Shown one piece after another: positions 1-8,260 of a stretch of DNA of 64,000 nt. Within the stretch, counting starts at the first letter, position 1. Each line of letters begins with the position of its first letter. The DNA comes from Achromobacter sp. HZ34 (lineage in GTDB: Bacteria; Pseudomonadota; Gammaproteobacteria; Burkholderiales; Burkholderiaceae_B): NCBI RefSeq assembly GCF_002209485.1, contig NZ_NJIX01000002.1, forward strand, positions 1,151,074 through 1,215,073, in the 5' to 3' direction. A model generated the notes under the pieces. The model saw only the letters and a program-made list of their open reading frames with translations, did not search any database and had not been told where the DNA came from. The translations under genes and the position numbers were made by a program.

Positions 1-274
1 TCGAGTTGGCGCCCACGCCGGCGATGACAGGGATGCGGCCAGCCGCATGTTCCACTGCAACGCGGATCAGTTCGGCATGCTCGTCCATCGACACGGTCGG
101 CGACTCGCCGGTGGTGCCGACCACGACCAATGCATCGGTGCCTTCGGCCACGTGCCAGTCGATCAGGTTGCGGTAGCTGGCGTAGTCCAGCGTGCCGTCC
201 GGATGCATGGGGGTGACCAGGGCCACCATACTGCCCTGAAAATTTACGCCAGCGGCGTTTGCCGAGGATGCCAT
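1..274 (-). CDS. dapA: 4-hydroxy-tetrahydrodipicolinate synthase, N-terminal part (cut by window edge)
   Basis: Reading leftwards from the ATG at 274, the product has the DapA/DHDPS N-terminal pattern: SMVALVTPM, then [16 protein letters not shown], then [11 protein letters not shown], which is the GTTGE substrate-binding loop. DapA condenses pyruvate with aspartate semialdehyde in lysine and diaminopimelate synthesis in the cytoplasm. About 91 residues are visible; the catalytic lysine and the C-terminus lie outside the window. It is the third gene of a same-strand run with the Sua5-like and M50 genes, about 150 bp after the M50 stop, so it may have its own promoter. An internal ATG at the SMVALV segment is an alternative start. 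Confidence 0.93.
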   Translation of the reverse strand, partial: MASSANAAGVNFQGSMVALVTPMHPDGTLDYASYRNLIDWHVAEGTDALVVVGTTGESPTVSMDEHAELIRVAVEHAAGRIPVIAGVGANS

Positions 275-423
275 CGTGGAGGGGCTCCAGGGCCGGGGAC
301 GGGATTGCCCGCGGCCTTAATCCGTGAAACCCGGGAGTTTACCGGATACCGGCGAAATTCCTAGCGAGCAACGGGCAATCGTGGAGAAAGCTGCCGATTT
401 CCGGCCGGTTCCTAAGAAATTTC

Positions 424-1071
424 TTACAGGAACCAGCTGACGATGGCCCCACCCAGCGCCAGGAAGGGGTGCATGAAGAAGCTGAGCGAGCCGGTGAACA
501 GCAGCAGCAGGACGATCATCGTGCCGTAGGGTTCGATGCGCGAGTACTGCCAGGCCAGTTTGTGCGGCAGCAGGCTGAAGACGATACGCCCGCCGTCCAG
601 GGGCAGCAAGGGCAGCAGGTTCAAGGCCATCAGCACCAGGTTGACCATCACGCCCGCATAGGCCATCTTCAGCCAGAACCCGTCCAGCCCCCCCGCTTCG
701 GACAGCAGGCGCAGGATCAGGGCCCACAGGATGGCCATCAGCAGATTGGCGCCCGGCCCGGCCGCCGCCACCCACAGCATGTCCTTCTTGGGACGGCGCA
801 GGCGGCCGAAGTCCACCGGCACCGGCTTGGCCCAGCCGAACAGCAGCCCGGGGCTGCCCAGCAGCTTGGACGCCAGCAGGATCATCAGGGGCACCAGCAG
901 GGTGCCGACGGGGTCGATATGGCGCGCCGGGTTCAGGCTGACCCGTCCCATTTGCCACGCGGTCGGGTCGCCCAGGGCGCGCGCCGCGAAACCATGCGCC
1001 GCCTCGTGCAGGGTGATGGCGAATATGACGGGGATCGCATAAATGGCGATCGACTGGATGAGATCGTTCAT
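424..1071 (-). CDS. Site-2 protease family (M50) membrane metalloprotease
   Basis: 215 residues, strongly hydrophobic, with an HEAAH zinc motif at residues 22-26 inside the first membrane segment and an NLLPLLPLDGG segment near residue 160 that supplies the third metal ligand (the N-x-x-P...LDG pattern of S2P proteases). The family cuts substrates within the membrane. This is the short form with no PDZ domain, like the YwhC group, so the substrate is unknown. It starts 3 bp after the stop of the Sua5-like gene, so the two are very likely co-transcribed and perhaps translationally coupled. Confidence 0.9.
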   Translation of the reverse strand: MNDLIQSIAIYAIPVIFAITLHEAAHGFAARALGDPTAWQMGRVSLNPARHIDPVGTLLVPLMILLASKLLGSPGLLFGWAKPVPVDFGRLRRPKKDMLWVAAAGPGANLLMAILWALILRLLSEAGGLDGFWLKMAYAGVMVNLVLMALNLLPLLPLDGGRIVFSLLPHKLAWQYSRIEPYGTMIVLLLLFTGSLSFFMHPFLALGGAIVSWFL

Positions 1072-1074
1072 GAA

Positions 1075-1701
1075 TCAGGCGATTCCTAACTGGGCGGGGT
1101 CGCCGCGGCCCAGGCGCAGCACTTGGGGATCGGCGCCGGTCAAGTCGATCACCGTCGTCGATTGCGCGGGACAGGCGCCGGCATCGACAATCGCCGCCAG
1201 CTCATGTTCATAACGTTCGCGGATGAGTTCGCCATCGTTCAGCGCCTCGGTTTCGCCGTCGGGGATCAGGGTGGTCGACAGCAAGGGTTCGCCCACCAGT
1301 TCCAGCAAGCCCAGCGTCACGGGATGCTCGGGTACCCGGATGCCTATGGTCTTGCGCGAAGGATGGGACACGCGCCGGGGCACTTCGCGCGTGGCTTCCA
1401 GGATGAAGGTGTAGGGACCGGGCGTGGCCGCCTTCAGCAGGCGGTATTGGCGGTTGTCGACCCGGGCGAAATGGCCGATCTGGGCCAGATCACGGCAGAT
1501 CAGCGTAAGATGATGCCGCTCATCCAGACCTCGCAAGCGACGCAAACCGTCGGCCGCGGCTTTATCATCCAGCCGCGCGATGACCGCGTAGCTTGAATCG
1601 GTGGGAACGGCGGCCAGCCCGCCGTCGCGCAGCAACTGCGCGGCCTGCTTCAACAGGCGAGGCTGGGGGTTCGCGGGGTGTACGGAGAAAAATTGCGCCA
1701 T
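1075..1701 (-). CDS. L-threonylcarbamoyladenylate synthase family protein (YciO/YrdC/Sua5 domain)
   Basis: 208 residues covering one YrdC/Sua5 domain: PTDSSYAV near the N-terminus, TPGPYTFIL in the middle, KTIGIRVP and a C-terminal STTVIDLT segment. Sua5/TsaC makes threonylcarbamoyl-AMP for the t6A base at position 37 of ANN-decoding tRNAs. The variant PTDSSYAV motif and the length resemble YciO more than TsaC, and YciO activity is much weaker, so this may be an accessory paralogue. It is first in the run with the M50 protease and dapA. The opposite-strand ypfJ begins 63 bp away, so this spacer holds divergent promoters. Confidence 0.9.
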   Translation of the reverse strand: MAQFFSVHPANPQPRLLKQAAQLLRDGGLAAVPTDSSYAVIARLDDKAAADGLRRLRGLDERHHLTLICRDLAQIGHFARVDNRQYRLLKAATPGPYTFILEATREVPRRVSHPSRKTIGIRVPEHPVTLGLLELVGEPLLSTTLIPDGETEALNDGELIRERYEHELAAIVDAGACPAQSTTVIDLTGADPQVLRLGRGDPAQLGIA

Positions 1702-1763
1702 GCGATTATCCTAACATCCTGCATTGCGGCATCCGCGCGTGCGATGCCAGAAGGAGATGACTC

Positions 1764-2624
1764 ATGCGCCTGGACGATTCCCGCGAAAGCGACAATGTGG
1801 AAGACCGCCGCGGCTCCGGCCCGATGATAGGCGGACGCGGCACCATAGGCATAGGCACCATCGTGCTGGCCCTGGTGGCGATGTACTTTGGCGTCGACCC
1901 TCGCATCGTCATGGAATTGGCGGGCGGCGGCGCGCCGACCCAGCAACAGCAGCAGGCGCCGGCGCGTACGCCACCGGCTGACGACAGTCGGGCGCGCTTC
2001 GTCGCCAAGGTACTGGGCGAGACGGAGGATACCTGGACCCAACTGTTCAAGCAGTTCGGCAACATGCCCTACACCGATCCCAAACTGGTGCTGTATACCG
2101 GCGCCACGCCCACCGCCTGCGGTACCGGCCAGTCCGCCATGGGGCCCTTCTACTGCCCCGGCGACAGCAAGGTCTACCTGGACATGTCCTTCTTCGACGA
2201 GATGAAGCAGCGTTTCCAGGCGCCCGGCGAATTTGCCCAGGCTTATGTCATCGCTCATGAAGTCGGCCATCACGTGCAGCATCTGCTGGGGATTTCCGGC
2301 CGGGTCGATCAGTTGCGGCGGCAAAACCCCTCACAGGCCAATGCGCTATCGGTCCGCCTTGAACTGCAGGCGGACTGCTTTGCCGGCCTCTGGGCCAATC
2401 ACGCCGACGCCGCGCGCCACATCCTGGAACAGGGTGACGTGGAGCAGGCCTTGAATGCCGCCAGCGCCATTGGTGACGATCGCCTGCAGAAACGCAGCCA
2501 GGGCTACGTGGTGCCGGACACCTTCACCCACGGCACGTCGGCGCAGCGGGTGCGCTGGTTCAAGCGCGGGCTGCAGTCGGGCGACATCAAGCAGTGCGAT
2601 ACGTTCGGCGCCACCCAGCTGTGA
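1764..2624 (+). CDS. ypfJ: Neutral zinc metallopeptidase, YpfJ family
   Basis: 286 residues. A single membrane anchor lies around residues 27-43 ([17 protein letters not shown]), followed by a Gln/Ala/Pro-rich linker and then the peptidase domain with HEVGH at residues 165-169. The downstream ELQADCFAG segment supplies the third zinc ligand. The N-terminal [16 protein letters not shown] segment and the anchor are typical of the YpfJ/KPN_02809 family. The start has a good Shine-Dalgarno (AAGGAGATG, 6 bp before ATG). The gene is monocistronic; a small gene converges from the other strand. Physiological substrates of the family are not established. Confidence 0.93.
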   Translation: MRLDDSRESDNVEDRRGSGPMIGGRGTIGIGTIVLALVAMYFGVDPRIVMELAGGGAPTQQQQQAPARTPPADDSRARFVAKVLGETEDTWTQLFKQFGNMPYTDPKLVLYTGATPTACGTGQSAMGPFYCPGDSKVYLDMSFFDEMKQRFQAPGEFAQAYVIAHEVGHHVQHLLGISGRVDQLRRQNPSQANALSVRLELQADCFAGLWANHADAARHILEQGDVEQALNAASAIGDDRLQKRSQGYVVPDTFTHGTSAQRVRWFKRGLQSGDIKQCDTFGATQL

Positions 2625-2631
2625 CGACAGC

Positions 2632-2910
2632 TTAGCGCGCCGGGAAACCCGTCAAGGCGTCGACGATCTCGCGGCCGTGCGATACCGCTGCGTGCACGGC
2701 CTCGGCCGGGCTGTAGACGAAACCACCGTCGACGAAGCAGGGAATCGGATACGTATCGGCGTCCTGCTGCAGCGAAGCGGGAACGACCTCCACGACAGCC
2801 GTGAAGATGGGCGCGCTGGATGACTTATCGATCTTGCCAGTGCTCTGCAAACCACGCGCGACCTTGGCGGTCAGGCGGAAACCTTTATAGACGTGATGAT
2901 TTTGGTGCAC
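2632..2910 (-). CDS. Small conserved-looking hypothetical protein
   Basis: I do not recognise this 92-residue product. The GTG at 2910 is chosen because AGAGGGG lies 7 bp upstream; a TTG at 2958 would add 16 residues with no comparable ribosome binding site. The sequence is soluble, with a YKGFRLTAKV opening, a PCFVDGGFVYSPAEAVH segment and a C-terminal helix. This pattern (short beta strands, then 'SPAEAV..A...GR.IVDAL') looks like a small compact domain rather than random coding. It is convergent with ypfJ, ending 8 bp from its stop. No signal peptide or membrane segment is visible. Confidence 0.65.
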   Translation of the reverse strand: MHQNHHVYKGFRLTAKVARGLQSTGKIDKSSSAPIFTAVVEVVPASLQQDADTYPIPCFVDGGFVYSPAEAVHAAVSHGREIVDALTGFPAR

Positions 2911-3176
2911 TACAGGACCCCTCTCATTTATAGGGAGAATAGCCGTGTGTCGTGACAATTCGCGGAATATTTTGTAACGCTGAAATGACTAAAGGTTAAA
3001 TAGGAATTACCCGTACGCGCTAACTCCAGCCTCAACTTTATGGGGTCGCATGGAAATGCCTATGGGAATTAACTCAGGCATGAGAATTGCTGAGCATCCT
3101 GTTGATAAAAACAGGTACGTGGGTGGACACGCATGGTCACGTTGTTCCATGGCCACGGCCGGCACGGAGAATCCAT

Positions 3177-3419
3177 ATGCTGACTAAAGAACAACTCAAC
3201 GTACTCAAGGCCATCCACAGCGGCGACGCGTTCGCGGACAACCCGCACACGGAGCTCCTGCTGGAGCGCGGGCTGCTGTCACGCCAGCCGGGCATGAAAG
3301 GCCTGGCCGTAACCCCTGCCGGCCGGCGCGCGATGGGCCTGGGCGAGGCGTTCGGCGATTCGATTCTCGACGCGATCCTGCCGGGTGAAGGCGCCAATCA
3401 GGCTGTGAAACCGCACTAA
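3177..3419 (+). CDS. Small hypothetical protein with winged-helix-like outline
   Basis: 80 residues from the ATG at 3177, which has CGGAG 6 bp upstream. A longer frame from 3087 has no comparable signal. The pattern LTKEQLNVLKAIHSG...HTELLLERGLLSR...GLAVTPAGRRAMGLG is typical of a small helix-turn-helix/winged-helix fold (helix, 'LLERGLLSR', 'VTPAGR'). A regulatory role is inference only. The 2960-3176 region upstream is AT-richer than its surroundings and probably holds the promoter. A strong hairpin follows the stop codon. Confidence 0.7.
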   Translation: MLTKEQLNVLKAIHSGDAFADNPHTELLLERGLLSRQPGMKGLAVTPAGRRAMGLGEAFGDSILDAILPGEGANQAVKPH

Positions 3420-3432
3420 GAGCACATAAAAG

Positions 3433-3466
3433 CCAGGGGCCGCTGTTCAACGTCAGCGGCCCCTGG
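3433..3466. terminator. 13-bp perfect hairpin between convergent genes
   Basis: CCAGGGGCCGCTG pairs perfectly with CAGCGGCCCCTGG around an 8-nt loop, 14 bp after the stop of the small upstream gene and about 80 bp before the end of the convergent gene at 3545. No U-run follows on the plus strand, so it is a terminator-like or transcript-stabilising hairpin rather than a classical intrinsic terminator. Confidence 0.6.
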
Positions 3467-3544
3467 CAGTTCCTGTTCATCGCAGGTGGCGCCAGGCGGC
3501 CCGGTTGTTGAACAGAGCCGCCGGCGCATCAGTGACTGACGAGG

Positions 3545-3799
3545 TCAAGCACCTTGCTTCAATGCCGCGGCGATCTGCTCCGCCATGCCCGTGAAGCCCG
3601 CCAGGTACTGCGGGCTTTCCGAACTGGCTTGCAAATTGGCATGGTTCTGGGTCAGGCGGGCTTCAATGGCCTCGCTCAGTCCAGGGGTGCCGCGCGCGAC
3701 ATGCAGGGTGCACAGCAAGGCGCTGGCCAGCGCACTGATCTGACCACCTTGGTGGGCGATGGTCTGTGCGACCAAGGCCAGTTTTTCATCGGTATCCAT
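3545..3799 (-). CDS. Small helical hypothetical protein
   Basis: 84 residues from the ATG at 3799 (Shine-Dalgarno GAGGAA 6 bp upstream). The open frame continues to 4033 but without a ribosome binding site and with lower coding character. The product (MDTDEKLALVAQTIAHQGGQ...) is predicted mostly helical, soluble and without cysteine pairs or motifs I know. It is divergent from the AsmA-like gene, so 3800-4065 carries both promoters. Function unknown. Confidence 0.6.
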   Translation of the reverse strand: MDTDEKLALVAQTIAHQGGQISALASALLCTLHVARGTPGLSEAIEARLTQNHANLQASSESPQYLAGFTGMAEQIAAALKQGA

Positions 3800-4065
3800 G
3801 ATTTTCCTCGCTAATCGATGCAAATGCCGGCGGCAACGGCGAGCGTCGGGAAGCGTAATAAAGACGGCGCATCCCTTGGAAACCGCTCCGGGACTGAACG
3901 CGCGGCCGGCGAGCCCGCGCATCCTAACATGGCGGTATCCGGGCCCTGAGCACGCTGGACGGACTGCAACTTCCGACGGGCTTGGCGGCGCAGCGTTGTC
4001 GTGCCAAGCTTTGGCTGGCACGGCGAGCAACACAGCGTATGTACAAGTAGAAGGATAAGCAATCC

Positions 4066-5163
4066 ATGACCAAGCCCGTCAAGATCACCCTGCTCACTCT
4101 CGTGGTCGTGGCCGCCCTTGTCGCGCTGGGCGCTGCCCTGGCCACCCATATGGTCGTGGGCCGTATCAATGACGTGCTGGGCGACCAGGGCCATGCCGAG
4201 CAGATCCACGTCGGCCTGGACGAAATCGTCCTGGAGAATGTCGAGATCGGCGCGCCGCCGGACTGGCCCGCGCGCCAGACCCTGCGCGCGGCCCGCGTCG
4301 TGGTGATCCCGCAGTGGCGCTCACTGCTGTCCGACGAAATTTCGCTGGAACGCATCACCGTCAGCGATTACTACCTGACCCTGCTGCGCCCACGCAATGG
4401 CGCCATCCGCTATCTGCCGACCTTGCGCGAGCATCGCGATGAGGAAGCGTCGGGAACGGACAAGGATGGCGACGGCACGGCGCGCCGCCGCGCGGTGAAC
4501 ATCGACAAACTGGAATTGCGCAACGGGCACCTGGATTTCTACGATGCCGCGGTCGCCACCCCGCCCTACAAGGTGCCCCTGGACGAGTTGAATGCCGACA
4601 TCGGCCCGGTGCGCCAGCCCGCCTCGGATCAACACACGCAACTGCATGCGCAGGGGCAGATGGTGGGCAAGAACCGGCGCGGGAAGATGGAACTGGAGGG
4701 CTGGGTGGCCTTGCCCAGCCACGATGCCGACATTCAGGTACGCCTGCGCAGCGTCGATGTGGCCCTGGTCGCGCCCTATCTGCAGCGCCGGTCCCCGGCG
4801 GCGCTGGCGGGCGGGCTGATGGATCTGGACATGCGCACCCAGGTACAGAAGGACCAGTTGCACGCGCAGGGCCACATCACGCTCACCGACCTGAAATTCG
4901 CTGACGGCGACGCGCCCTTGCTGGCACTGCCGCGCAAGGCGGTATTGGCCGCGATGGAAGACCACAAGGGCAAGGTCAGCTTCGACTTCTCGCTTGCCGG
5001 CAACCTGCATGATCCGAAGTTTTCCATGGACGAAAGCCTGGCCATGCGCGTCACCGCCGGCTTCGCCAAGGTACTGGGGGTCAGCGTCGAAGGCGTGGCG
5101 GGCGGCGTCGGCGACGCCGTGAAGGGCCTGGGCGACGCCTTGGACGGACTGCTGAAGAAGTAA
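4066..5163 (+). CDS. AsmA-like / DUF748 envelope protein
   Basis: 365 residues with one N-terminal membrane segment (about residues 7-28) and a long beta-rich periplasmic part. The run 'VGLDEIVLENVEIGAPPDWPARQTLRAARVVVIPQWRSLLSDEISLERITV' is the AsmA/DUF748 beta-helical groove pattern (repeated 'l.d..l.nv.i......pl..a..v.v...w.sLl...i.l..i.v'). AsmA-like proteins span the periplasm and are linked to phospholipid movement to the outer membrane. The C-terminus repeats GGVGDAVKGLGDALDGLLKK, a common tail in short members. Good Shine-Dalgarno (AAGGATAA). At 365 residues it is one of the short family members. Confidence 0.75.
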   Translation: MTKPVKITLLTLVVVAALVALGAALATHMVVGRINDVLGDQGHAEQIHVGLDEIVLENVEIGAPPDWPARQTLRAARVVVIPQWRSLLSDEISLERITVSDYYLTLLRPRNGAIRYLPTLREHRDEEASGTDKDGDGTARRRAVNIDKLELRNGHLDFYDAAVATPPYKVPLDELNADIGPVRQPASDQHTQLHAQGQMVGKNRRGKMELEGWVALPSHDADIQVRLRSVDVALVAPYLQRRSPAALAGGLMDLDMRTQVQKDQLHAQGHITLTDLKFADGDAPLLALPRKAVLAAMEDHKGKVSFDFSLAGNLHDPKFSMDESLAMRVTAGFAKVLGVSVEGVAGGVGDAVKGLGDALDGLLKK

Positions 5164-5218
5164 GCAGGCGGCACAGGTCTTGCGTCCGTGCAGCCGTCTT
5201 CGGCTTCGGATCTGGACC

Positions 5219-5761
5219 ATGACCACGCCACGTTCTCCCTCCTCGAATCGAGAGCTGCCCACCGCGCCCGGGCAGGCCCGGCAGCAGCCACAGCACCAGG
5301 TGCCGCCTTCCCGGCGGCGCATGGGCTTGCGCCCTGGCCATGCGTCGGGCGTGCATGCGCTGTTCGAGCGCTTCGCCGCCAAGGTCACATCATGGACGGG
5401 ATCACCACTGGCGTTCGGCATCGCGTTCGGAATGGTGGTGGTCTGGGCCGTGACGGGCCCCGTCTTCGGCTACTCGGAAACGTGGCAGTTGGTGATCAAC
5501 ACCGGCACGACCATCGTCACCTTCCTCATGGTGTTTCTGATCCAGCAAAGCCAGAACAAGGACAGCCATGCCGTGCACCTGAAGCTGGACGAATTGCTTT
5601 GCGCAATCGTGGAAGCGGACAATCGCCTGGTCGACATCGAAGAACTTGACGACCATGAGCTCGATGAGATGGCCGACCGCTATCGGCGGCTGGCGCAACG
5701 TGCCCGCGCGCATCGCCGCGAGATGCAGCAACGCGGCGCGGGCGATGGTGAGAATGAATGA
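5219..5761 (+). CDS. Low-affinity iron permease family membrane protein
   Basis: 180 residues from ATG 5219; a frame from 5180 would add 13 unsupported residues. After a Pro/Gln/Arg-rich N-terminus come two membrane segments (about residues 58-78 and 88-107) and then IQQSQNKDSHAVHLKLDELL, the hallmark of the bacterial low-affinity iron permease family (PF04120). A Glu/Asp/Arg-rich helix ends the protein. Despite the family name, iron transport by bacterial members is poorly proven. The gene starts 55 bp after the AsmA-like gene and may share its transcript. Confidence 0.82.
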   Translation: MTTPRSPSSNRELPTAPGQARQQPQHQVPPSRRRMGLRPGHASGVHALFERFAAKVTSWTGSPLAFGIAFGMVVVWAVTGPVFGYSETWQLVINTGTTIVTFLMVFLIQQSQNKDSHAVHLKLDELLCAIVEADNRLVDIEELDDHELDEMADRYRRLAQRARAHRREMQQRGAGDGENE

Positions 5762-5832
5762 AGTGGGCTGGACGCCCGGCAAGCGCGATCAGGGCGCCTC
5801 GATCGTACGGATCGAAGCGCGGCGCATCAGTG

Positions 5833-6033
5833 TCAGGCCACCCAGCCGGCATCGGGAACCGCCGGACCCGGAGTGGGTAAAGGCGGGGATTTGGGCTTCT
5901 CACCGGCGGGAGGCACGTCCGGCGGAAGACCGACATCGGGCAATCCAGGCGGCGTGGTGGGATCCGGGGTGTGGGGAACGGGAATATCCGGATTCTCGGG
6001 CAGACCCGGGGTGCGGGTGTCGGCAGGTTTCAT
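5833..6033 (-). CDS. Proline-rich small protein
   Basis: 66 residues starting at ATG 6033 behind a near-perfect Shine-Dalgarno (AAGGAGAT, 5 bp spacing), which fixes the start over the longer frame from 6075. The product is nearly all Pro, Gly, Asp and Thr (PGLPENPDIPVPHTPDPTTPPG...), so it is intrinsically disordered, with no signal peptide or membrane segment. Function unknown. It is convergent with the iron-permease-like gene. Confidence 0.6.
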   Translation of the reverse strand: MKPADTRTPGLPENPDIPVPHTPDPTTPPGLPDVGLPPDVPPAGEKPKSPPLPTPGPAVPDAGWVA

Positions 6034-6145
6034 GGCAGATCTCCTTTTGACGACTGCTGGAACAAGTGCGCTCAAGGTAAATGAGCGCCACGTGAACTCG
6101 AGTTGATTTCACTGGACCGCAACTTGCATGCCCCGCCCTGACCGC

Positions 6146-7156
6146 TCAGACAACCGGGACGGGTGCCATCCTCTCTTGCGACGCCTCCCAACTGGCGCGC
6201 GACCGGGAGCGGGCCGGCAGCGGCTCCACGAACGACGCCGATTGCACTGCGGGTACGCGTCGCACATCGATGAAGACGGCATGGCCTGTACCCATCACCG
6301 CGTTGCGCGCGCGGTATCGCAATGATGCCCGCTCCGATACCTTCACCACATCCGCCGAAACACCGCGGCCAACCAGGTAGGCGCTGACCTCATGTGCACG
6401 TGGCACTCCCATCTCTTCGAACATGAGGTATTGCGAATTGATTTCCACGCGCGTCATGTCGCACGCCCGTATGCTCCTGGCCAGGTCATCCAGGGTGCGC
6501 ACGAGCCCCGGGGAAAAGTCCTTGCGCGACAAGGGCACATCCTCCAGGCGCATGGTGAACGGCTGCGCCACGCCGATTCCTGGGCTGCCCGAATCGCAGT
6601 GCGCATAAGTGAGCGACACTTCGACCCCGAATCGCAGAGCCAGGCCCATGCCGTGTTCGCGCAGCTTCCTTACCTGCTTGACCTTGACATGCACCTGCGC
6701 TTCGTCGATGCCGGCGGTGAGCAGGTATTCCTTGATGGCATCGACGCGCGCCTGGGCCTTGCATTCATCCTTCACCAGCAGGAAATAGGCAGCCAGGTCG
6801 ACACGATCCACGGCCTTGGTGCGACAGCGAACCACGATGTCATCCAGCTTGCGTCGCAGCCCCGCGTCGAACTCCGCGATTTGCTCGGGGACGTTCAACA
6901 CGTCCTCGGAGGTCTGCGTGCTACCTGAACGGGGCCCCGAGGACACGGGCGCGGCAGCGGTTTCCTGCCGGGCGACGAGCTCCGCGCGAAACTCACTTCC
7001 TGCCGCGGCGGCACTGCCTTCGCGGCCTCCGGCTTCGGCTTCGGCCTTGACCATGCGGCCTGTGCAGGTGGCAGACAGGTCGGTGGGGGAGCTCATGATG
7101 ATGTGGTCATAGACGTAGCAGCCACGCAGACCGGCATCGCAGGACATACGGGTCAT
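6146..7156 (-). CDS. Unrecognised protein with two OmpA-C-like modules, coupled to the gene upstream
   Basis: 336 residues. The ATG at 7156 overlaps the stop of the preceding gene (ATGA), so translation is probably coupled. The first ~120 residues are Ser/Ala/Gly-rich and look disordered. Two modules follow. The first (about 130-225) has 'LRRKLDDIV...DLAAYFLLVKDECKAQARVDAIKEYL..AGI' and ends in a 'FGVEVSL' strand. The second (about 250-320) has 'VEINSQYLMFEEMGVPRAHEVSAYLVGRGV' and ends 'HAVFIDV'. Both copy the helix-strand-helix-strand layout and the 'RA..V..YL...G' turn of the OmpA C-terminal fold, but the peptidoglycan-contacting Asp is not obvious. No signal peptide is visible. The domain call is my pattern reading, not a search result. 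Confidence 0.7.
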   Translation of the reverse strand: MTRMSCDAGLRGCYVYDHIIMSSPTDLSATCTGRMVKAEAEAGGREGSAAAAGSEFRAELVARQETAAAPVSSGPRSGSTQTSEDVLNVPEQIAEFDAGLRRKLDDIVVRCRTKAVDRVDLAAYFLLVKDECKAQARVDAIKEYLLTAGIDEAQVHVKVKQVRKLREHGMGLALRFGVEVSLTYAHCDSGSPGIGVAQPFTMRLEDVPLSRKDFSPGLVRTLDDLARSIRACDMTRVEINSQYLMFEEMGVPRAHEVSAYLVGRGVSADVVKVSERASLRYRARNAVMGTGHAVFIDVRRVPAVQSASFVEPLPARSRSRASWEASQERMAPVPVV

Positions 7157-7980
7157 TCGTCCTCCAGATAGCCGATGTTCATGCCGCTGGAACGGGGCAG
7201 GTAATGGACCAGGTAATCCGTCGAGGGCTGCAAGTGCTGCTGGATCACGTCGGCCAACGCCGTACTGAACACGGCCAGGCATTGACCGGTCGACGGGTCC
7301 ATGACGGTGATGCCATCTGGGCCATGCTCATGGCCGACGCCGGCCAGGGAAATCATCAGCGCTTTCTCGTCGCCCTGCAGGACGATGCTCGCGTGCTCGT
7401 CGAGTGTCGCGCGGATTGCCTGGAACTGGTCCGCCCAGGACACGGGCTGCAAGGATTTCGCGGGGAGCGGCGGTGCGCCCACGATGTCATATCTTTTCAG
7501 GAAATCGAGTCCTTCATCACGGCGCTTGCCCTGCATCACCAACATAAGTTGGCATAGCGTGCTGGGCGTCAGGGATGGCGCATGGCTGTCATCCGGGACG
7601 AGCAGCCAATCCGCATAGCCCAGGTCGCTTTCCATGGAATAGGCCAGATAGCCCGCCCCCTTGTGGCGGGGGGCGTAGTAGCCATCCAGAACCGAATAGC
7701 ACACCGTTTCGTCCGGTCCTGGCGAGCAGTACAGCAAGGAAGCGGTATCCATCGCACTGTCGATGGACGAACGCTTGCGCGAGACGGCTTCGTGGGAAGG
7801 ATGCATGCGGGCGCGCGAGGTGCCGGCGGTGACGGTAAAGCCGGTGCTGACGCCGGCGGCGAAGCCGGCGCTGGACCCGGCGGGGCGGCGCGGATCCGCG
7901 GCAGGCTCGGCGGCTTGGCTCGCGGCTTGGCTAACCGAGCGCGATCGCTCGCCGGAGAAACAGGAAAGGGAGTTACCCAT
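7153..7980 (-). CDS. Unrecognised protein with eukaryote-type N-myristoylation pattern; possible papain-like C-terminal fold
   Basis: 275 residues from ATG 7980, which has GGCGGG 8 bp upstream; a second ATG 6 bp earlier lies too close to that signal. The N-terminus MGNSLSCFSGERS has Gly2, Ser6 and Cys7, the classic pattern for host N-myristoyl- plus palmitoylation used by several type III effectors. Residues ~10-75 are Ser/Ala/Pro-rich and look disordered. The C-terminal half contains 'TPSTLCQLMLVMQ', then 'WADQFQAIRATLDEHASIVLQ' and 'ALMISLAGVGHEHGPDGITVMDPSTG'. That order of elements resembles C39/C70 papain-like peptidases, but the usual catalytic His before the hydrophobic strand is absent. 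It overlaps the next gene by 4 bp. Function unknown. Confidence 0.72.
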   Translation of the reverse strand: MGNSLSCFSGERSRSVSQAASQAAEPAADPRRPAGSSAGFAAGVSTGFTVTAGTSRARMHPSHEAVSRKRSSIDSAMDTASLLYCSPGPDETVCYSVLDGYYAPRHKGAGYLAYSMESDLGYADWLLVPDDSHAPSLTPSTLCQLMLVMQGKRRDEGLDFLKRYDIVGAPPLPAKSLQPVSWADQFQAIRATLDEHASIVLQGDEKALMISLAGVGHEHGPDGITVMDPSTGQCLAVFSTALADVIQQHLQPSTDYLVHYLPRSSGMNIGYLEDE

Positions 7981-8137
7981 GAACATTTCCCGCCAAGGCT
8001 TTGCCGCGTGTCCGCCACAAGCAAGTATCGATCGAATTTCCCACCAGACTCCCCTCCATTGCGAAAGCAAAATATCTGAGTCGGTTGCGGATTCTTCTGC
8101 AAGGTTCCCTTTAATTGCGGAGCAGGGCAAAAAAAAA

Positions 8138-8155
8138 CGCGCCCAAAAGGGCGCG
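8138..8155 (-). terminator. Intrinsic terminator for the lyase operon
   Basis: On the minus strand CGCGCCC-TTTT-GGGCGCG forms a 7-bp GC stem with a 4-nt loop and is followed directly by nine U (A9 at 8129-8137 on the plus strand). It lies about 160 bp after the stop of the lyase gene and ends the operon that begins near 12886. Confidence 0.88.
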
Positions 8156-8186
8156 ACGTCGCACAGGCCTGACACAAGAAGAAGGC

Positions 8187-8209
8187 GCTTTGGGCCGCAG
8201 GCCCAAAGC
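8187..8209. repeat. 10-bp inverted repeat hairpin
   Basis: GCTTTGGGCC-GCA-GGCCCAAAGC is a perfect 10-bp stem with a 3-nt loop. It is one of three consecutive hairpins in the 334-bp non-coding stretch 7981-8314, which holds no credible gene. Confidence 0.75.
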
Positions 8210-8228
8210 ACAACGTGGGGCAGGTTAA

Positions 8229-8260
8229 TTACCTGGGCACCCGGCGGGGTGCCCAGGTAA
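8229..8260. repeat. 14-bp perfect inverted repeat hairpin
   Basis: TTACCTGGGCACCC pairs with GGGTGCCCAGGTAA around a 4-nt loop (8243-8246). It is the strongest of the three hairpins here and the first one met by transcripts of the lyase gene, 55 bp after its stop. It has no U-run, so it may protect the mRNA 3' end while the hairpin at 8138 terminates. Confidence 0.75.
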
